In this document: piece by piece, positions 49,205 to 60,067 of the stretch
How positions within the stretch are numbered: the first letter of the stretch is position 1
Layout: every line of letters starts with the position of its first letter
Made by a program: the position numbers and the translations under genes
The notes under the pieces: generated by a model
Seen by the model: the letters and a program-made list of their open reading frames with translations, nothing else
Database searches by the model: none
Told to the model about the DNA's origin: nothing
Assembly: GCA_003135055.1 (NCBI GenBank)
Contig: PLDF01000359.1
Span: 940-64,939 of the forward strand
From: Bryobacterales bacterium
Lineage (GTDB): Bacteria > Acidobacteriota > Terriglobia > Bryobacterales > Bryobacteraceae
DNA: 64,000 nt
Direction of reading: 5' to 3'

Positions 49205-50668
49205 TCAGTCGCCGGAGCCGACGGCCACGGCTTTCGCCGGAGATTTGTTGTCTGCCACGTACTTCCGGCGCTTGGCGCGCAACGCCATGTACTCCTTGGC
49301 TTCCTTAGTGAGTCGCTGCCGGTCGTGGGTGTTGAAAATGGCCTTGCGCACGATGCGCCAGATAACGCGCGGGCGGAAGAAATACTCGCCGTAGAAGCGC
49401 TCCACCCACTCCATCAGCTCGGACTTATCGAGACCGGGGTAGATCACGGTGGGAAGCTGGTGGCCGGCTTCGTCGGTCATGGAATCGATGCTGATGAGAT
49501 CGTTCTTCTTGGCGTAGTCGTAGAATTCGGTGCCGGGATACGGGTGCGCGATGGAGACCTGGATGGTTTCGGTATCCAGGCGCTTGGCGTAATCGATGGT
49601 CTTGCGGATGCTCGCGTGGGTTTCGCCGGGCAGGCCGACGATGAAATCGCCGTGGATCACCAAGCCAAGCTTCTTGCAATTTTCGGTGAAGCGCAGGGCC
49701 ATTTCGATAGTGGCGCCCTTCTTGATGTTCTTCAGGATTTGCGGGTCGCCCGATTCGTAACCCACAATCAACAGGCGGCAGCCGGCTTCCTTCATGGCCT
49801 TGAGCGTGTCGTAATCGGTAGTGACGCGCGAGGTGCAGGACCAGGTGAAGTTCAGCGGCTTGAGCTTCTTGCAAAGCTCGATGGTGCGCTCTTTGCGGTA
49901 GTTGAATGTGTCGTCGTCGAAGAAAATCTCTTTGACCTGCGGGAAATTTTCCCTGGCGTAGCGGACTTCATTGGCTACGTCGTCGGCCGAGCGCAAGCGC
50001 CAGCGGTGGCCGGAAGTAGTCTGCGGCCAGAGGCAGAACGTACACATGGCGGGGCAGCCGCGCGAGGTGTAGAACGAAATGAACGGGTTGAGCAGGAACG
50101 GAACGTTGTAGCGGGTGACGTCGAGATCGCGCTTGTAGACTTTGGTAACCCAGGGCAGCGCATCCAGATCTTCAATGGCCGGGCCTTCGGGGTTGTGGAC
50201 AATATCGCCGTTCTTGCGGAAGCTGACGCCGGGCAGCTCTTCGAGCGGCTTGCCCTGCGCGTATCCGGCGATCTGGTGATCGAATTCGCGGCGCACCAGG
50301 AAATCGATGGCCTTGGTGCTCTTGAGGGTCTTTTCGGGTTCGACGGTGACGGGCGGTCCGACGAAGGCAACCTTCAATTTGGGGTTGGAATCCTTCATCA
50401 TCCCGGCTATTTTCGCGTCGACGTGAAAACCGGGCGTGGAAGTGTAGAGCACCAGCAGCTCGAACTGCTTGGCCATCTCGACGGTCTGCTCGATGGAGAT
50501 CTTGTGCGGCGGCGCGTCCACCACTTTGCTATCCGCCAACATGCCGGCGGGGTAGCAGAGCCACACCGGATACCAGTACGATTCGATTTCGCGGGAAGCG
50601 GGCCAACGCGAGCTGGCGCCTCCGTCGAAGCCTTCAAACGAGGGCGGATTTAGAAAGAGTGTTCGCAT
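49205..50668 (-). CDS. hpnJ: hopanoid biosynthesis B12-binding radical SAM protein HpnJ
   Basis: 487 residues, the length of the HpnJ family. An N-terminal cobalamin-binding-type domain (MRTLFLNPPSFEGFDGGASS, LLVLYTSTPGFHVDAKIAG) is followed by the radical SAM core with the 4Fe-4S motif CPAMCTFC in FYTSRGCPAMCTFCLWPQ, and IFFDDDTFNYRKERTIELC. HpnJ acts late in side-chain making, contracting the sugar ring to a cyclitol in bacteriohopanetetrol. It follows a LolA-like gene 15 bases upstream. No hpnK deacetylase or squalene cyclase gene is in the window. Confidence 0.9.
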   Translation of the reverse strand: MRTLFLNPPSFEGFDGGASSRWPASREIESYWYPVWLCYPAGMLADSKVVDAPPHKISIEQTVEMAKQFELLVLYTSTPGFHVDAKIAGMMKDSNPKLKVAFVGPPVTVEPEKTLKSTKAIDFLVRREFDHQIAGYAQGKPLEELPGVSFRKNGDIVHNPEGPAIEDLDALPWVTKVYKRDLDVTRYNVPFLLNPFISFYTSRGCPAMCTFCLWPQTTSGHRWRLRSADDVANEVRYARENFPQVKEIFFDDDTFNYRKERTIELCKKLKPLNFTWSCTSRVTTDYDTLKAMKEAGCRLLIVGYESGDPQILKNIKKGATIEMALRFTENCKKLGLVIHGDFIVGLPGETHASIRKTIDYAKRLDTETIQVSIAHPYPGTEFYDYAKKNDLISIDSMTDEAGHQLPTVIYPGLDKSELMEWVERFYGEYFFRPRVIWRIVRKAIFNTHDRQRLTKEAKEYMALRAKRRKYVADNKSPAKAVAVGSGD

Positions 50669-50683
50669 GCGGTGTCCTCGGGG

Positions 50684-51385
50684 CTAGCGGTTGTCGGAAT
50701 CGCCGTCGCCATCGTCGAGCGAAAAATTGGTGAAATCGACGGTCAGCTCCGCCTTGCCGAAAAGACGCGTATCGACTGTGCTCTGCACCTGCAGGGGCAC
50801 GGAAACGCCATCGCGGATTTCGAACTTGCGGACGAAGGCCACCTTTTTCACAAAAATCGACGGGCTCTTAATGAGGTAGCCGGATTCCTGGACGGGCAGG
50901 TAGGTGGCGGCGTCGATCCGGACCTCGCCTTTGAACAGCCCACGCAGCTTGTGTTTCGGCGTGACCTGAAAGATGTGAATTGTGCGGCCATCCACCTGGC
51001 TCTGGCCTTTGTACTGAAATTTGTAGTTGGCGGGCGTGACGGCGAGCGTCGCGGGCTGATCCTGCTGGGCTTCGGCTTCGGCGGTGAGATAGCGCTCAAT
51101 CACCTGGTTCTTGACGGTGTTGTCGCCTTCGAAGATCAGCTTGGCATAGCTGATGCGGCCAAGCTTGGTGATCTTGCGCAAACCGTGCAGGCGTCCCTTC
51201 TGCTTAAGGCCGGGGAGGGAAGCTTGAATATCGACATCCATGCGCGAGGCTTTGCCGGCCTGCGCCTGCGCCTGCTGCTGCGCCGCGCAATAATTCTGCA
51301 CGATGGCGTCGGGCGCAATCGCCGGCTGATCGGCAGCGGCGAGGGCAACGGAGAAAGCGGACAGTACGAGCGCGTAGAGCTTCAA
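50684..51385 (-). CDS. LolA-like periplasmic protein
   Basis: 233 residues. Signal peptide: MKLYALVLSAFSVALAAA. The rest is one beta-rich domain: ASRMDVDIQASLPGLKQKGR, KFQYKGQSQVDGRTIHIFQV, KGEVRIDAATYLPVQESGYL, VPLQVQSTVDTRLFGKAEL, a LolA/LolB-type half-barrel that carries lipids. The end is very acidic (DDGDGDSDN). Located 15 bases before hpnJ on the same strand, it could shuttle hopanoids or another lipid across the periplasm. That link is inferred from position. Confidence 0.75.
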   Translation of the reverse strand: MKLYALVLSAFSVALAAADQPAIAPDAIVQNYCAAQQQAQAQAGKASRMDVDIQASLPGLKQKGRLHGLRKITKLGRISYAKLIFEGDNTVKNQVIERYLTAEAEAQQDQPATLAVTPANYKFQYKGQSQVDGRTIHIFQVTPKHKLRGLFKGEVRIDAATYLPVQESGYLIKSPSIFVKKVAFVRKFEIRDGVSVPLQVQSTVDTRLFGKAELTVDFTNFSLDDGDGDSDNR

Positions 51386-51534
51386 CTAGTGAACCCCGGT
51401 GTCAGTAGATTAGATGCCTCTAAGTCTAGCAGGGTTGCAAGGGGTGGGGCAATTTGGGGCTGGGAAGCTTTTGAAAGCCACAAGCTAAAACATGCGCCAT
51501 CGGGCACCGCGCCCAATACGGTAAATTCAACTAC

Positions 51535-52776
51535 ATGCCTTCCGGATCAAGGTTTGAGCGGCTTCCGTGCTATCTGGCGTGCGCGGCTGCGATCTCAATG
51601 CTGTTTTCCATCGCCATCAGCGAGACTCTGGTGGCGCTGGCGCTGGCCGCCCTTTTGATCTCGGGAGAGAAACTGCGCTTCCCGCCTATCTTGTTCCCGA
51701 TCACGGTCTTCTTAGGGCTGACGCTGATCTCATTGGCGTTTTCCGCCGATCCGAAAGGCGGTATCCCCGATATTCGCAAGTTCTACCTGTATTATTTCGT
51801 ACCGCTCACCTTGTTCAGCACGCTGCGAACGCTGCGCGGCGTGCGCGCCTTTCTGCTGGCCGCAACCGCAGTGATGACGCTATCGGCGCTGTGGAGCCTG
51901 GTGCAATTCGGCCAAAAGGTACTGGCCGCCCGCGCGCTCGGAACGCCGCTTTACGCCTACTATGTGGGCTCGCGCCTTACCGGTTTCACCAGCCACTGGA
52001 TGATTCTGGGCGGACAGGAAATGATGCTCGGTCTTATGGCCGCCGCGTGGTTCCTGTTTTCGAGCGATCGCCGGTGGAAGCCCTGGGTGGCAGCCGCGGT
52101 TTCCATCATTCTGATCTCAGTGGTGGTGGGCGAGACCCGCGTCATCTGGTTCGGAACGTTGTGCGGTGGAGTGTATCTGGTATGGCTGTGGCGGCGCTGG
52201 TGGGTGCTGGCGCTGCCCTTGCCGATTCTCGCGGTGCTGCTGGCGAATCCATTCGATCTCCGCGAGCGCGCAATCTCCGTGTTCCAACCCCATGGCGATA
52301 CCGATTCCAACGGGTTCCGCTATGTATGCCTTCGCGAGGGATGGGAGATTGTCAAGAAACATCCATGGCTCGGGCTGGGGCCGGAGCAGATCAAAGCTTT
52401 GGAAGTATCCGGGGAATTCCAAAAGTGGATTCCCGCGGATGTTCCGCGCCCGCTGCCTACGGGATGGTACGGGCATCTGCACAACCTGTACGTCCAGTTG
52501 GCGGCGGAACGCGGCATCCCGGCTGCGCTGGTAATGATCTGGCTGCTGGTGAAGATCCTGGTGGATTTCAGCCGCGGCGCCCGGCAAGCGCGCGACAACC
52601 CCGATGCACGCGCCATTCTTTACGGCGGCATCGCTATGATGGCCGGCACTCTGGCGGTGGGATGCGCGGAATACAACCTGGGCGAGAGCGGCGTGCTGAC
52701 GCCGTTCCTGAGCATCGTGGTGTGCGGCTACGTGGCCGTGGGACAGGCCTCCTGGCCCGTCGCGACTTCGAAATAG
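51535..52776 (+). CDS. O-antigen ligase-family membrane protein
   Basis: 413 residues with about eleven membrane helices. The Wzy/WaaL-type loop near 255-320 contains GDTDSNGFRYVCLREGWEIV, PWLGLGPEQIKAL and the His in GWYGHLHNLYVQLAAERGIP, which is the conserved ligase motif. It attaches O-antigen or a similar glycan to a lipid or protein acceptor at the periplasmic face. The C-terminus (AVGQASWPVATSK) is encoded by a palindromic repeat (52738-52762), so the tail differs from the family. It is divergent from the LolA-like gene. Confidence 0.9.
   Translation: MPSGSRFERLPCYLACAAAISMLFSIAISETLVALALAALLISGEKLRFPPILFPITVFLGLTLISLAFSADPKGGIPDIRKFYLYYFVPLTLFSTLRTLRGVRAFLLAATAVMTLSALWSLVQFGQKVLAARALGTPLYAYYVGSRLTGFTSHWMILGGQEMMLGLMAAAWFLFSSDRRWKPWVAAAVSIILISVVVGETRVIWFGTLCGGVYLVWLWRRWWVLALPLPILAVLLANPFDLRERAISVFQPHGDTDSNGFRYVCLREGWEIVKKHPWLGLGPEQIKALEVSGEFQKWIPADVPRPLPTGWYGHLHNLYVQLAAERGIPAALVMIWLLVKILVDFSRGARQARDNPDARAILYGGIAMMAGTLAVGCAEYNLGESGVLTPFLSIVVCGYVAVGQASWPVATSK
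52738..52762. repeat. GACAGGCC palindrome inside the ligase gene end
   Basis: GTGGGACAGGCCTCCTGGCC followed by CGTCG. It is nearly identical to 30358-30382 and forms the last codons of the ligase gene. Confidence 0.85.
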
Positions 52777-52789
52777 ACCCCGATGCCGC

Positions 52790-53296
52790 TCAAACCCGGT
52801 TCGCAGCGTGGCCGTGGATGCCGAATTCCGCTAACTCTTCCCGCAGACGCACAAGGTCCAACTCTTCAGCCATGGAAAGGTCGAGCACGCGGACACGCTG
52901 GCCCTCGCGCAATTCCTGCAGCCGCACCTGGCGGCCGTTCGGAAAACGCACGGCATCGCGATAGCTGTGCGCCGCGGCGGAGATCTGAGTAAACGTCACT
53001 TCCTCCACCGGACCGACGCTGCACTCGGTTTGCAGCCGCACCGGGATGTCTTCCAAACGAAGGCGCGCCCCCGGCGGGATGCAGACGGCCGGAACCGGTT
53101 CGTTCTCGGGCGGTTGGAAAAACTCCTTGAGCTTCACCCAAAAAGTTCTTCGCGCTTCCGGAGCCGGGTGCGTCACGCGCAATATGTCCGCGGGCGCCGC
53201 CAGCCCCAGGGAACCTGTGGGAAACCGGTGCGCCACCAGGTCCTCACCTTCGTGCGCCAGCCGGTTCGGTACTGCCATTAAGGAATAATCACACAT
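52790..53296 (-). CDS. conserved hypothetical protein (MCDYSLMAVPNRLA type)
   Basis: 168 residues from ATG at 53296 with GGGAGGG upstream; the frame is open 48 codons further but without a ribosome site. It begins MCDYSLMAVPNRLAHEGEDL, a signature shared by many soil bacteria. VHRFPTGSLGLA-like and a Pro-rich middle (ENEPVPAVCIPPGARLRLED) follow, then a beta strand-rich core and an acidic C-terminal helix (SMAEELDLVRLREELAEFG). No catalytic site is seen. It is probably cytoplasmic; function unknown. Confidence 0.8.
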   Translation of the reverse strand: MCDYSLMAVPNRLAHEGEDLVAHRFPTGSLGLAAPADILRVTHPAPEARRTFWVKLKEFFQPPENEPVPAVCIPPGARLRLEDIPVRLQTECSVGPVEEVTFTQISAAAHSYRDAVRFPNGRQVRLQELREGQRVRVLDLSMAEELDLVRLREELAEFGIHGHAANRV

Positions 53297-53508
53297 GTTT
53301 CCACTTCCCTCCTTCTTCCTGATTTGAGTTTCGGGCGGGATCGGCGGATTGACAAGATGGGGATGCGCCCGTAACGTTATTTTGCGAACCTTTTTACAGC
53401 GTGCGTTTCCGGACAGGGCGCGTAGCGCGGGACCGTTCACGATCCCTACAGCCAGCCGGCCGCGAAATGGGAAGAAGCGCTGAAGCTCACGCGGCTCTGG
53501 CGGCCGGA

Positions 53509-53671
53509 GGGTGCTTAAACGTTGTCGGGATTTCCTCGCTCGGCCGCGAAATCCTCTCCCTCACGGTCGCGGCTCTGTCTCGGCTGCGTGTGCCGGCAAA
53601 TAGTTACGGAGCCGCGACCGTAAAGGGAACGGATTTTGACCGGCGTTTTCCGAATCCGTTTAAGCATCCGC
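53509..53671 (+). mobile_element. 163-bp MITE-like element (copy 2)
   Basis: It starts GGGTGCTTAAACGTTGTCGG and ends in CCGAATCCGTTTAAGCATCC, an imperfect terminal inverted repeat, with the nested pair CTCCCTCACGGTCGCGGCTC and GAGCCGCGACCGTAAAGGGA inside. It aligns end-to-end with 18657-18819. Its right end lies 11 bases before the open frame of a thioredoxin gene that has lost its start. Confidence 0.75.
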
Positions 53672-53681
53672 GACCGGATAG

Positions 53682-54002
53682 CTACCGATCGAAGGCAGTT
53701 TCGAACGGGGACTGGCCCCGGCGAAAGAATCCGGGCGCAAGCTGATCGTTGACTTCTGGGCCACGTGGTGCGGGCCGTGCAGATCGTTAGACGAATGGAT
53801 CTGGACCGACGCCGAAGTCGCAGCCCTTCTAAATGCGGACTACGTGGGTGTCAAACTCGACGGCGACCTGGCAAAAGATCTGGTAAGCCGGTTTCATGTG
53901 GAAGGGTACCCGACGATGATTGTGCTGGATTCGTCGGGCAAGGAAATCAAGCGCTTCGGCTACCGCTCCTCTACAGAAATGCTAGGAATCCTGAAGCGCT
54001 AA
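53682..54002 (+). pseudogene. thioredoxin-fold protein gene lacking its 5' end
   Basis: The open frame reads LPIEGSFERGLAPAKESGRK, then LIVDFWATWCGPCRSLDEW, VAALLNADYVGVKLDGDLAK and FHVEGYPTMIVLDSSGKEI to a normal stop at 54000-54002. WCGPC is an intact thioredoxin active site and YPT the cis-Pro loop. There is no ATG, GTG or ribosome site; in-frame stops lie at 53661 and 53679. Secreted members of this group have a signal peptide at the start. The missing part ends where the 163-bp element ends, so the gene was beheaded by the element or by recombination at it. Confidence 0.8.
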
Positions 54003-54410
54003 TGGAAAAAACTGTCGCAGTAGAAGCTAGCGCCCGATCGGAATCGCCGCCATTCCGGAACTGGTTATGAGCACTTGTGAGGGTGCGCCACTGGTGGAAC
54101 TGGCGCATACGCTCATGCGGGGAATCCGGGGGCATTGCGCCCCGCGGTAGACCATTCAGGAATGGTAGAAGCTGTAGCTATTCGCTGTTAACGCCATTCG
54201 CTTTTAACGCCACGCTCTCCCCCGGCGAACAGCCGGCGCCAGACGGTGCGTGGGTAACTCGTCCGGTTAAGCGCTTAGCCGATCTGGGCACAATCGCTGT
54301 GGTCGCCGGGTTGACGACAAAGCGTCCGAGGCTCTGACGTGACCGAATCTAGAAACGCCAGAGGTAGGCTGAAAGCCGGCTGCAAGCCAGGATTGGCCGC
54401 CCCGCAGCGC
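54003..54410. other. intergenic region, nothing recognised
   Basis: It holds GC-rich inverted stretches, such as CCGGGGGCATTGCGCCCCGC near 54128, but no gene and no member of the named repeat families. Confidence 0.4.
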
Positions 54411-54896
54411 TCATGCCGGGAAGTCTCCGTGTTGGCGGAAATAGGGAACCAGGCCGCCGGCTTCGATGATGGCTCGCATGATGCGCGGCAGCGGCTCGGC
54501 TACGATGGTCTCGGCCGTGGTTTCGTTGTACACCTCGCCGCTGGCGATGCGGAGCGTGTCGCCTTCGCGGATGCGGCTGGTATCGCAGATCACCGGCAAT
54601 AGACCGTTGTTGACGGCGTTGCGATAGTACGTGCGCGCGAAACTGCGCGCCAGCACGGCGCGAATGCCCGCGCCCAACGCCGCCGTCACTGCCACTTCCA
54701 TGGCCGAACCGCAGCCGAAATTCTTGCCGGCGACAATGGCGTCGTCCGCTTGAACGCCCGCGGCGAACTGTGGTGCGATCTCTTCGAATAGGTACTGGCG
54801 GAGCACTTGGGGATCGAGACTGTCGCGCTTGCGGCGCGAGGCGATGATGTAGTCGGTGTTGATGTCGTCGCCGAAAACGCGCGCGCGGAACCTCAT
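54411..54896 (-). CDS. leuD: 3-isopropylmalate dehydratase (or related) small subunit
   Basis: 161 residues from ATG at 54896 (MRFRARVFGDDINTDYIIAS); an in-frame earlier start 14 codons upstream would overlap leuC. The swivel domain motifs are FGDDINTDYI, NFGCGSAMEVAV and RSFARTYYRNAVNNGLLPV. It pairs with the large subunit encoded 10 bases upstream and isomerises 2-isopropylmalate in leucine synthesis. The short archaeal-type form suits either leucine synthesis or homoaconitase-type reactions, so specificity is uncertain. Confidence 0.88.
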   Translation of the reverse strand: MRFRARVFGDDINTDYIIASRRKRDSLDPQVLRQYLFEEIAPQFAAGVQADDAIVAGKNFGCGSAMEVAVTAALGAGIRAVLARSFARTYYRNAVNNGLLPVICDTSRIREGDTLRIASGEVYNETTAETIVAEPLPRIMRAIIEAGGLVPYFRQHGDFPA

Positions 54897-54906
54897 GCGA
54901 GGCGCC

Positions 54907-56178
54907 TCATGCGAGGAACTCCCGCGGATCGGCGACAACGCCGCGCACGGCGGCGGCCGCGCAGCTTGCGGGCGATGCCAGATAGATGGATGCGGCGCCG
55001 TTGCCCATCCGGCCTTTGAAATTGCGGTTCGCGGTGGAGATCACGTTGACGTTGTCGCCGGGAATGGAGCCGCACGTGCCGCAGCAGGAACCGCAGCCGG
55101 GTGTGCCAATCACGGCGCCCATGGCGATGAATTCGGCCAGCGTGCCGTCGCGCGCCAGCGTTTCGAGCACCGTGCGCGAAGCCGGAGCGACCACCAGTTG
55201 CACGCCGGGCGCGATACCCCCGCCCGCTTTGAGCACGGCCAGCGCCTGACGATAATCGCGAACGCGACCGCCGGTACACGTGCCCAGGTAAACCATTTGC
55301 ACGGGAGTGGCAGGGCTTTCGCCAATCTCCATCACGCGGTCCACGGAATGCGGCAGCGCGATCTGCGGAGTCAACCGGCTGAGATCCATGTCGATTTCGC
55401 GGCAGTAGCGCGCATCGGCATCGGGCATTTGCGGATCGCCTTCGGCGCCGTTGAGGTAGGCGAACGTCTTCTCATCCGCGGCGAATATGCCGTTCTTGGC
55501 GCCCATTTCCACCGAGAGGTTGCTGAGCACAAGGCGGTCCTCTAGATCGAGCGCCATGGCGCCGGAGCTTTCCGGAAGCCCGCCGAATTCCAGAGCGCGA
55601 TAGGCGGCGCCATCCGCGCCCAACTGTTTCGCCAGCGCGAGCGCGATGTCTTTGGGATACACGCCCGCCGGCAATTGGCCCGTGAGCGTGACGCGAATCG
55701 ACTCCGGAACACGCAGCCAAATCTTGCCGGAAATGAAAATGGCCGCCAGATCGGACGACCCGATACCGGTAGCGAATGCGTTCAGCGCGCCATACATCAC
55801 CGCGTGGCTATCCGCGCCTACGGCGAGTCCGCCCGGAAGCGCGCGTCCGGTTTCCACCACCAGTTGATGCCCGATGCCCTCGCCCACATCCCACAGCAGG
55901 ATGCCGTGGGCCGCGGCGAAATGGCGCATGCGTTGATGAAGCTGCGCGGTGTGGCGGCTAGGTGCGGGCGCATAGTGGTCCAGAGCGAAGACGATGCTGC
56001 CGGGATTCAGCACGCGCGCGCCGCCCATAGCTTCGAAGTAGTCGATGGCCATGGGAGTGGAGCCGTCTGTGCCCAGCGCGCAGTCGACGGGGCAGACTAC
56101 GACATCGCCCGCAAAAGCGCTTTTTCCGGATTTGGCGGAAAGGATTTTCTCGCTGATGGTTTGGCCCGCCATACCCAT
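54907..56178 (-). CDS. leuC: 3-isopropylmalate dehydratase (or related) large subunit
   Basis: 423 residues, the short large-subunit form. Motifs: SEKILSAKSGKSAFAGDVVV, VDCALGTDGSTP, LDHYAPAPSRHTAQLH, GADSHAVMYGALNAFATGIG, YLGTCTGGRVRDY (first Fe-S Cys) and PGCGSCCGTCG (others). With LeuD it carries a 4Fe-4S cluster and isomerises isopropylmalate. Neither leuA nor leuB is in the window. Homoaconitase or another aconitase-like use cannot be excluded. Confidence 0.9.
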   Translation of the reverse strand: MGMAGQTISEKILSAKSGKSAFAGDVVVCPVDCALGTDGSTPMAIDYFEAMGGARVLNPGSIVFALDHYAPAPSRHTAQLHQRMRHFAAAHGILLWDVGEGIGHQLVVETGRALPGGLAVGADSHAVMYGALNAFATGIGSSDLAAIFISGKIWLRVPESIRVTLTGQLPAGVYPKDIALALAKQLGADGAAYRALEFGGLPESSGAMALDLEDRLVLSNLSVEMGAKNGIFAADEKTFAYLNGAEGDPQMPDADARYCREIDMDLSRLTPQIALPHSVDRVMEIGESPATPVQMVYLGTCTGGRVRDYRQALAVLKAGGGIAPGVQLVVAPASRTVLETLARDGTLAEFIAMGAVIGTPGCGSCCGTCGSIPGDNVNVISTANRNFKGRMGNGAASIYLASPASCAAAAVRGVVADPREFLA

Positions 56179-56222
56179 TAAACCTACCTTACGGTGGCGA
56201 AGCTGTCATTAGGGACTGAGCA

Positions 56223-56498
56223 TTAGCCGACGGACGCGCAGGCACTGTGAAGCGATGCGCCCAGGCGGGCCAATTTCGCTTCCAGGCGCCGGCGCTCGGT
56301 CTGAGAGGCGCCATACACGACAGGCAACAGCTGGGAAACTTCCCGATAGATTCGCTCGGCATCCTCGGCGGCAAAATCGCACCGCAGCCCATGATCGAGC
56401 CGCCTGTTAATCAATGCGATGAGCTGCCCGTCCGTCCTGGCGCGCAACGCCGTGAGCTTGATGGCTTCCGGGTGGTCCGGCAAAATTCTCAGATCCAT
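56223..56498 (-). CDS. small conserved helical protein
   Basis: 91 residues from the ATG at 56498 (MDLRILPDHPEAIKLTALRA), or 107 from an earlier ATG. The sequence is all-helical and ends in RRRLEAKLARLGASLHSAC. No motif identifies it. It lies upstream of leuC on the same strand, 45 bases before that start, and could belong to the same transcript. Function unknown. Confidence 0.55.
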   Translation of the reverse strand: MDLRILPDHPEAIKLTALRARTDGQLIALINRRLDHGLRCDFAAEDAERIYREVSQLLPVVYGASQTERRRLEAKLARLGASLHSACASVG

Positions 56499-56617
56499 GT
56501 TACTGATTAGACGTTCGAGAAAGGCATTTCGCTCACAAGGGACCATGAAAATCTGTTGAAAAATCGGAGAAAAGCAGGGAACCGCAGAGGTACTTTTCAG
56601 GACGGTTCCCGCAAGAA

Positions 56618-56956
56618 TTATTGAACCTCGATGCTATCCACTTTGATTACGTCGCCGTCGCGTTCGCCGGTAATCTTGGCGTTCAACGGGCTTACCGCGG
56701 CTGCCGGATCTTCGGCACGGTCGGCGCGATCCCTGAGAGCCTTAGCGGCCTTTGAGTTTCCCGCGTCGTCCAGACGATAGGTTTTGCCGGAGACTTCCAG
56801 GGCGAACCCCGTGGTATTGCCGTTTGCCTGGCATGTGGCCATTTCCCTTTTTTGATCGAGACAGGAGGTGTCGAGCAGTTTACCGGACCAGTTTTCCGCA
56901 AGGGCTAAGGTGGTGAAAAACGCCGCCGTAGCCGCAATGGTAAGTAGTCGTCGCAT
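56618..56956 (-). CDS. small secreted protein of unknown function
   Basis: 112 residues. Signal peptide: MRRLLTIAATAAFFTTLALA. The mature part (ENWSGKLLDTSCLDQ, two Cys at about 32 and 42, then GFALEVSGKTYRLDDAGNSK, AKITGERDGDVIKVDSIEVQ) looks like a small beta-barrel with one disulfide. Such 'W-SGKL-D-C' proteins are common in Acidobacteriota. Function unknown. It stands alone with 120 bases on one side and 145 on the other. Confidence 0.75.
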   Translation of the reverse strand: MRRLLTIAATAAFFTTLALAENWSGKLLDTSCLDQKREMATCQANGNTTGFALEVSGKTYRLDDAGNSKAAKALRDRADRAEDPAAAVSPLNAKITGERDGDVIKVDSIEVQ

Positions 56957-57101
56957 GTTTCTCTACCTTTCAGGTTCGAAGAAGATGCTGCACGCCGAGC
57001 GCCAGAGTCACGCTATCAAGCGCTTGCAGCAATCACAGTTCACCCGCTTGCCGTGCTATGTACATAAGAAATTGCCTGCTACTTGTTAACGGGGGTGTAT
57101 T

Positions 57102-58343
57102 TTAAGGATGGCGGTACACACAGAGTCCATTAACGTACACGGCGCGCGCCGGTTCGCGGCCGAAGAAATAGGGCAACTCGCGGTAATCGGCGCAATCGTG
57201 GATGACGAAATCGGCCAGCTTGCCCGGTTCCAATGAACCGATCCCGCCGCCGCGGCGCAGACTGTAGGCGGCATTGATAGTGGCCGCGGAGATGGCCTCG
57301 GCGGGCGTCATTTTCATGTGCGTGCAGGCTAGCGAAAGCGCCATGGGCATGGAGGCGGTTGGCGACGAGCCGGGGTTGAAATCCGTCGCCAGCGCCACCG
57401 GCAGACCGAGCGAAATCATTTGCCGCGCGGCGGGATAGTGCGTGGAGCCGAGGTTATATACCGACGCGGGCAGCAGTACCGGCTGCACATTGGCTGCCTG
57501 GAGCGCCTTCAAACCCTCGACCGTGGTGGCTTCCAGATGATCGGCCGTTGCGGCGCCGAGCTCGGCGGCCAGATATGCGCCGGCATCGGGAGTGAATTGG
57601 TCGGCGTGCAGGCGCAGTCCGAGGCCCAGATCGCTGGCGGCCCGCAATACCGCGCGCGCCCGATCGGGCGGAAACACGTTGGGCTCGCAGAATACGTCGC
57701 AGTATTCCGCCAGGCCTTCCGATGCCACGCGGGGCAGCATTTCGTGGATCACGACGGCGACATAGTCGTCGATGCGGCCGCGGTACTCATCGGGGATTTC
57801 GTGCGCGCCAAGGAACGTGGGGACGTAGCGCAGCCGCCGCTTCGCTGCGAGCTGGCGAATGACGCGGAGAATCTTCAGCTCCGCTTCGAGCGACAGGCCA
57901 TAGCCGGATTTGGCTTCGATGGTGGTGGTTCCGCCGCGCAGGAACCATTCGGCGTAACGGCTGGCGGATTCGAGCAACTCGGCTTCGCCGGCCTGGCGCG
58001 TGCGGCGCACGGTGGAGCGAATGCCGCCGCCGCGCGCGGCGATCTGGGCGTAGGTGGCGCCTTCAGTACGCTGTTCGTATTCGTCGGCGCGCGTGCCGGC
58101 GAAGACCGGGTGCGTGTGGGCGTCGACAAAACCGGGCAGAACGATGCGGCCTTCGGCATCGACGATTTCCGCATCGCTTGGGATTTCGATTTCGGAACGG
58201 CGGCCTATGGTTTCGATGCGGCCGGCGCGCACGATCATGGCGCCATCTTCGACGATGGCGAGGTGGCGCATTTCGGGGCCGATGCGCGGGCGCGCGGGAC
58301 CAGCCAGGGTGAGGATTTGGGGGGTGTTGACGATGGCCAGCAA
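57102..58343 (-). CDS. hutI: imidazolonepropionase
   Basis: 413 residues from a TTG at 58343 ([15 protein letters not shown]); no ATG or GTG is available without running into the repeat or the hutU gene. Amidohydrolase motifs: [19 protein letters not shown], the Glu/His residues in [36 protein letters not shown] and [12 protein letters not shown]. It opens the imidazolone ring in histidine breakdown, after HutU. The TTG start directly follows a palindromic spacer of 56 bases. Confidence 0.88.
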   Translation of the reverse strand: MLAIVNTPQILTLAGPARPRIGPEMRHLAIVEDGAMIVRAGRIETIGRRSEIEIPSDAEIVDAEGRIVLPGFVDAHTHPVFAGTRADEYEQRTEGATYAQIAARGGGIRSTVRRTRQAGEAELLESASRYAEWFLRGGTTTIEAKSGYGLSLEAELKILRVIRQLAAKRRLRYVPTFLGAHEIPDEYRGRIDDYVAVVIHEMLPRVASEGLAEYCDVFCEPNVFPPDRARAVLRAASDLGLGLRLHADQFTPDAGAYLAAELGAATADHLEATTVEGLKALQAANVQPVLLPASVYNLGSTHYPAARQMISLGLPVALATDFNPGSSPTASMPMALSLACTHMKMTPAEAISAATINAAYSLRRGGGIGSLEPGKLADFVIHDCADYRELPYFFGREPARAVYVNGLCVYRHP

Positions 58344-58399
58344 GTGGGACTGGTCAGCCCGCGCCTCCGGCGCGTCGACCGGCCAGGAGGCCGATCCCA
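58344..58399. repeat. palindromic spacer between hutU and hutI
   Basis: GTGGGACTGGTCAGCCCGCG, CCTCCGGCGCGTCGACCGGC, then CAGGAGGCCGATCCCAC. Its ends pair (GTGGGA/TCCCAC) and the inner GTCGACCGGCCAGG matches 13322-13335. It separates the hutU stop from the hutI start. Confidence 0.75.

Positions 58400-60067
<1,668 letters not shown>

Noticed and set aside
54128-54170. Rho-independent terminator for the thioredoxin remnant
   Set aside because: GC-rich inverted stretch but no T-tract and poorly matched arms.
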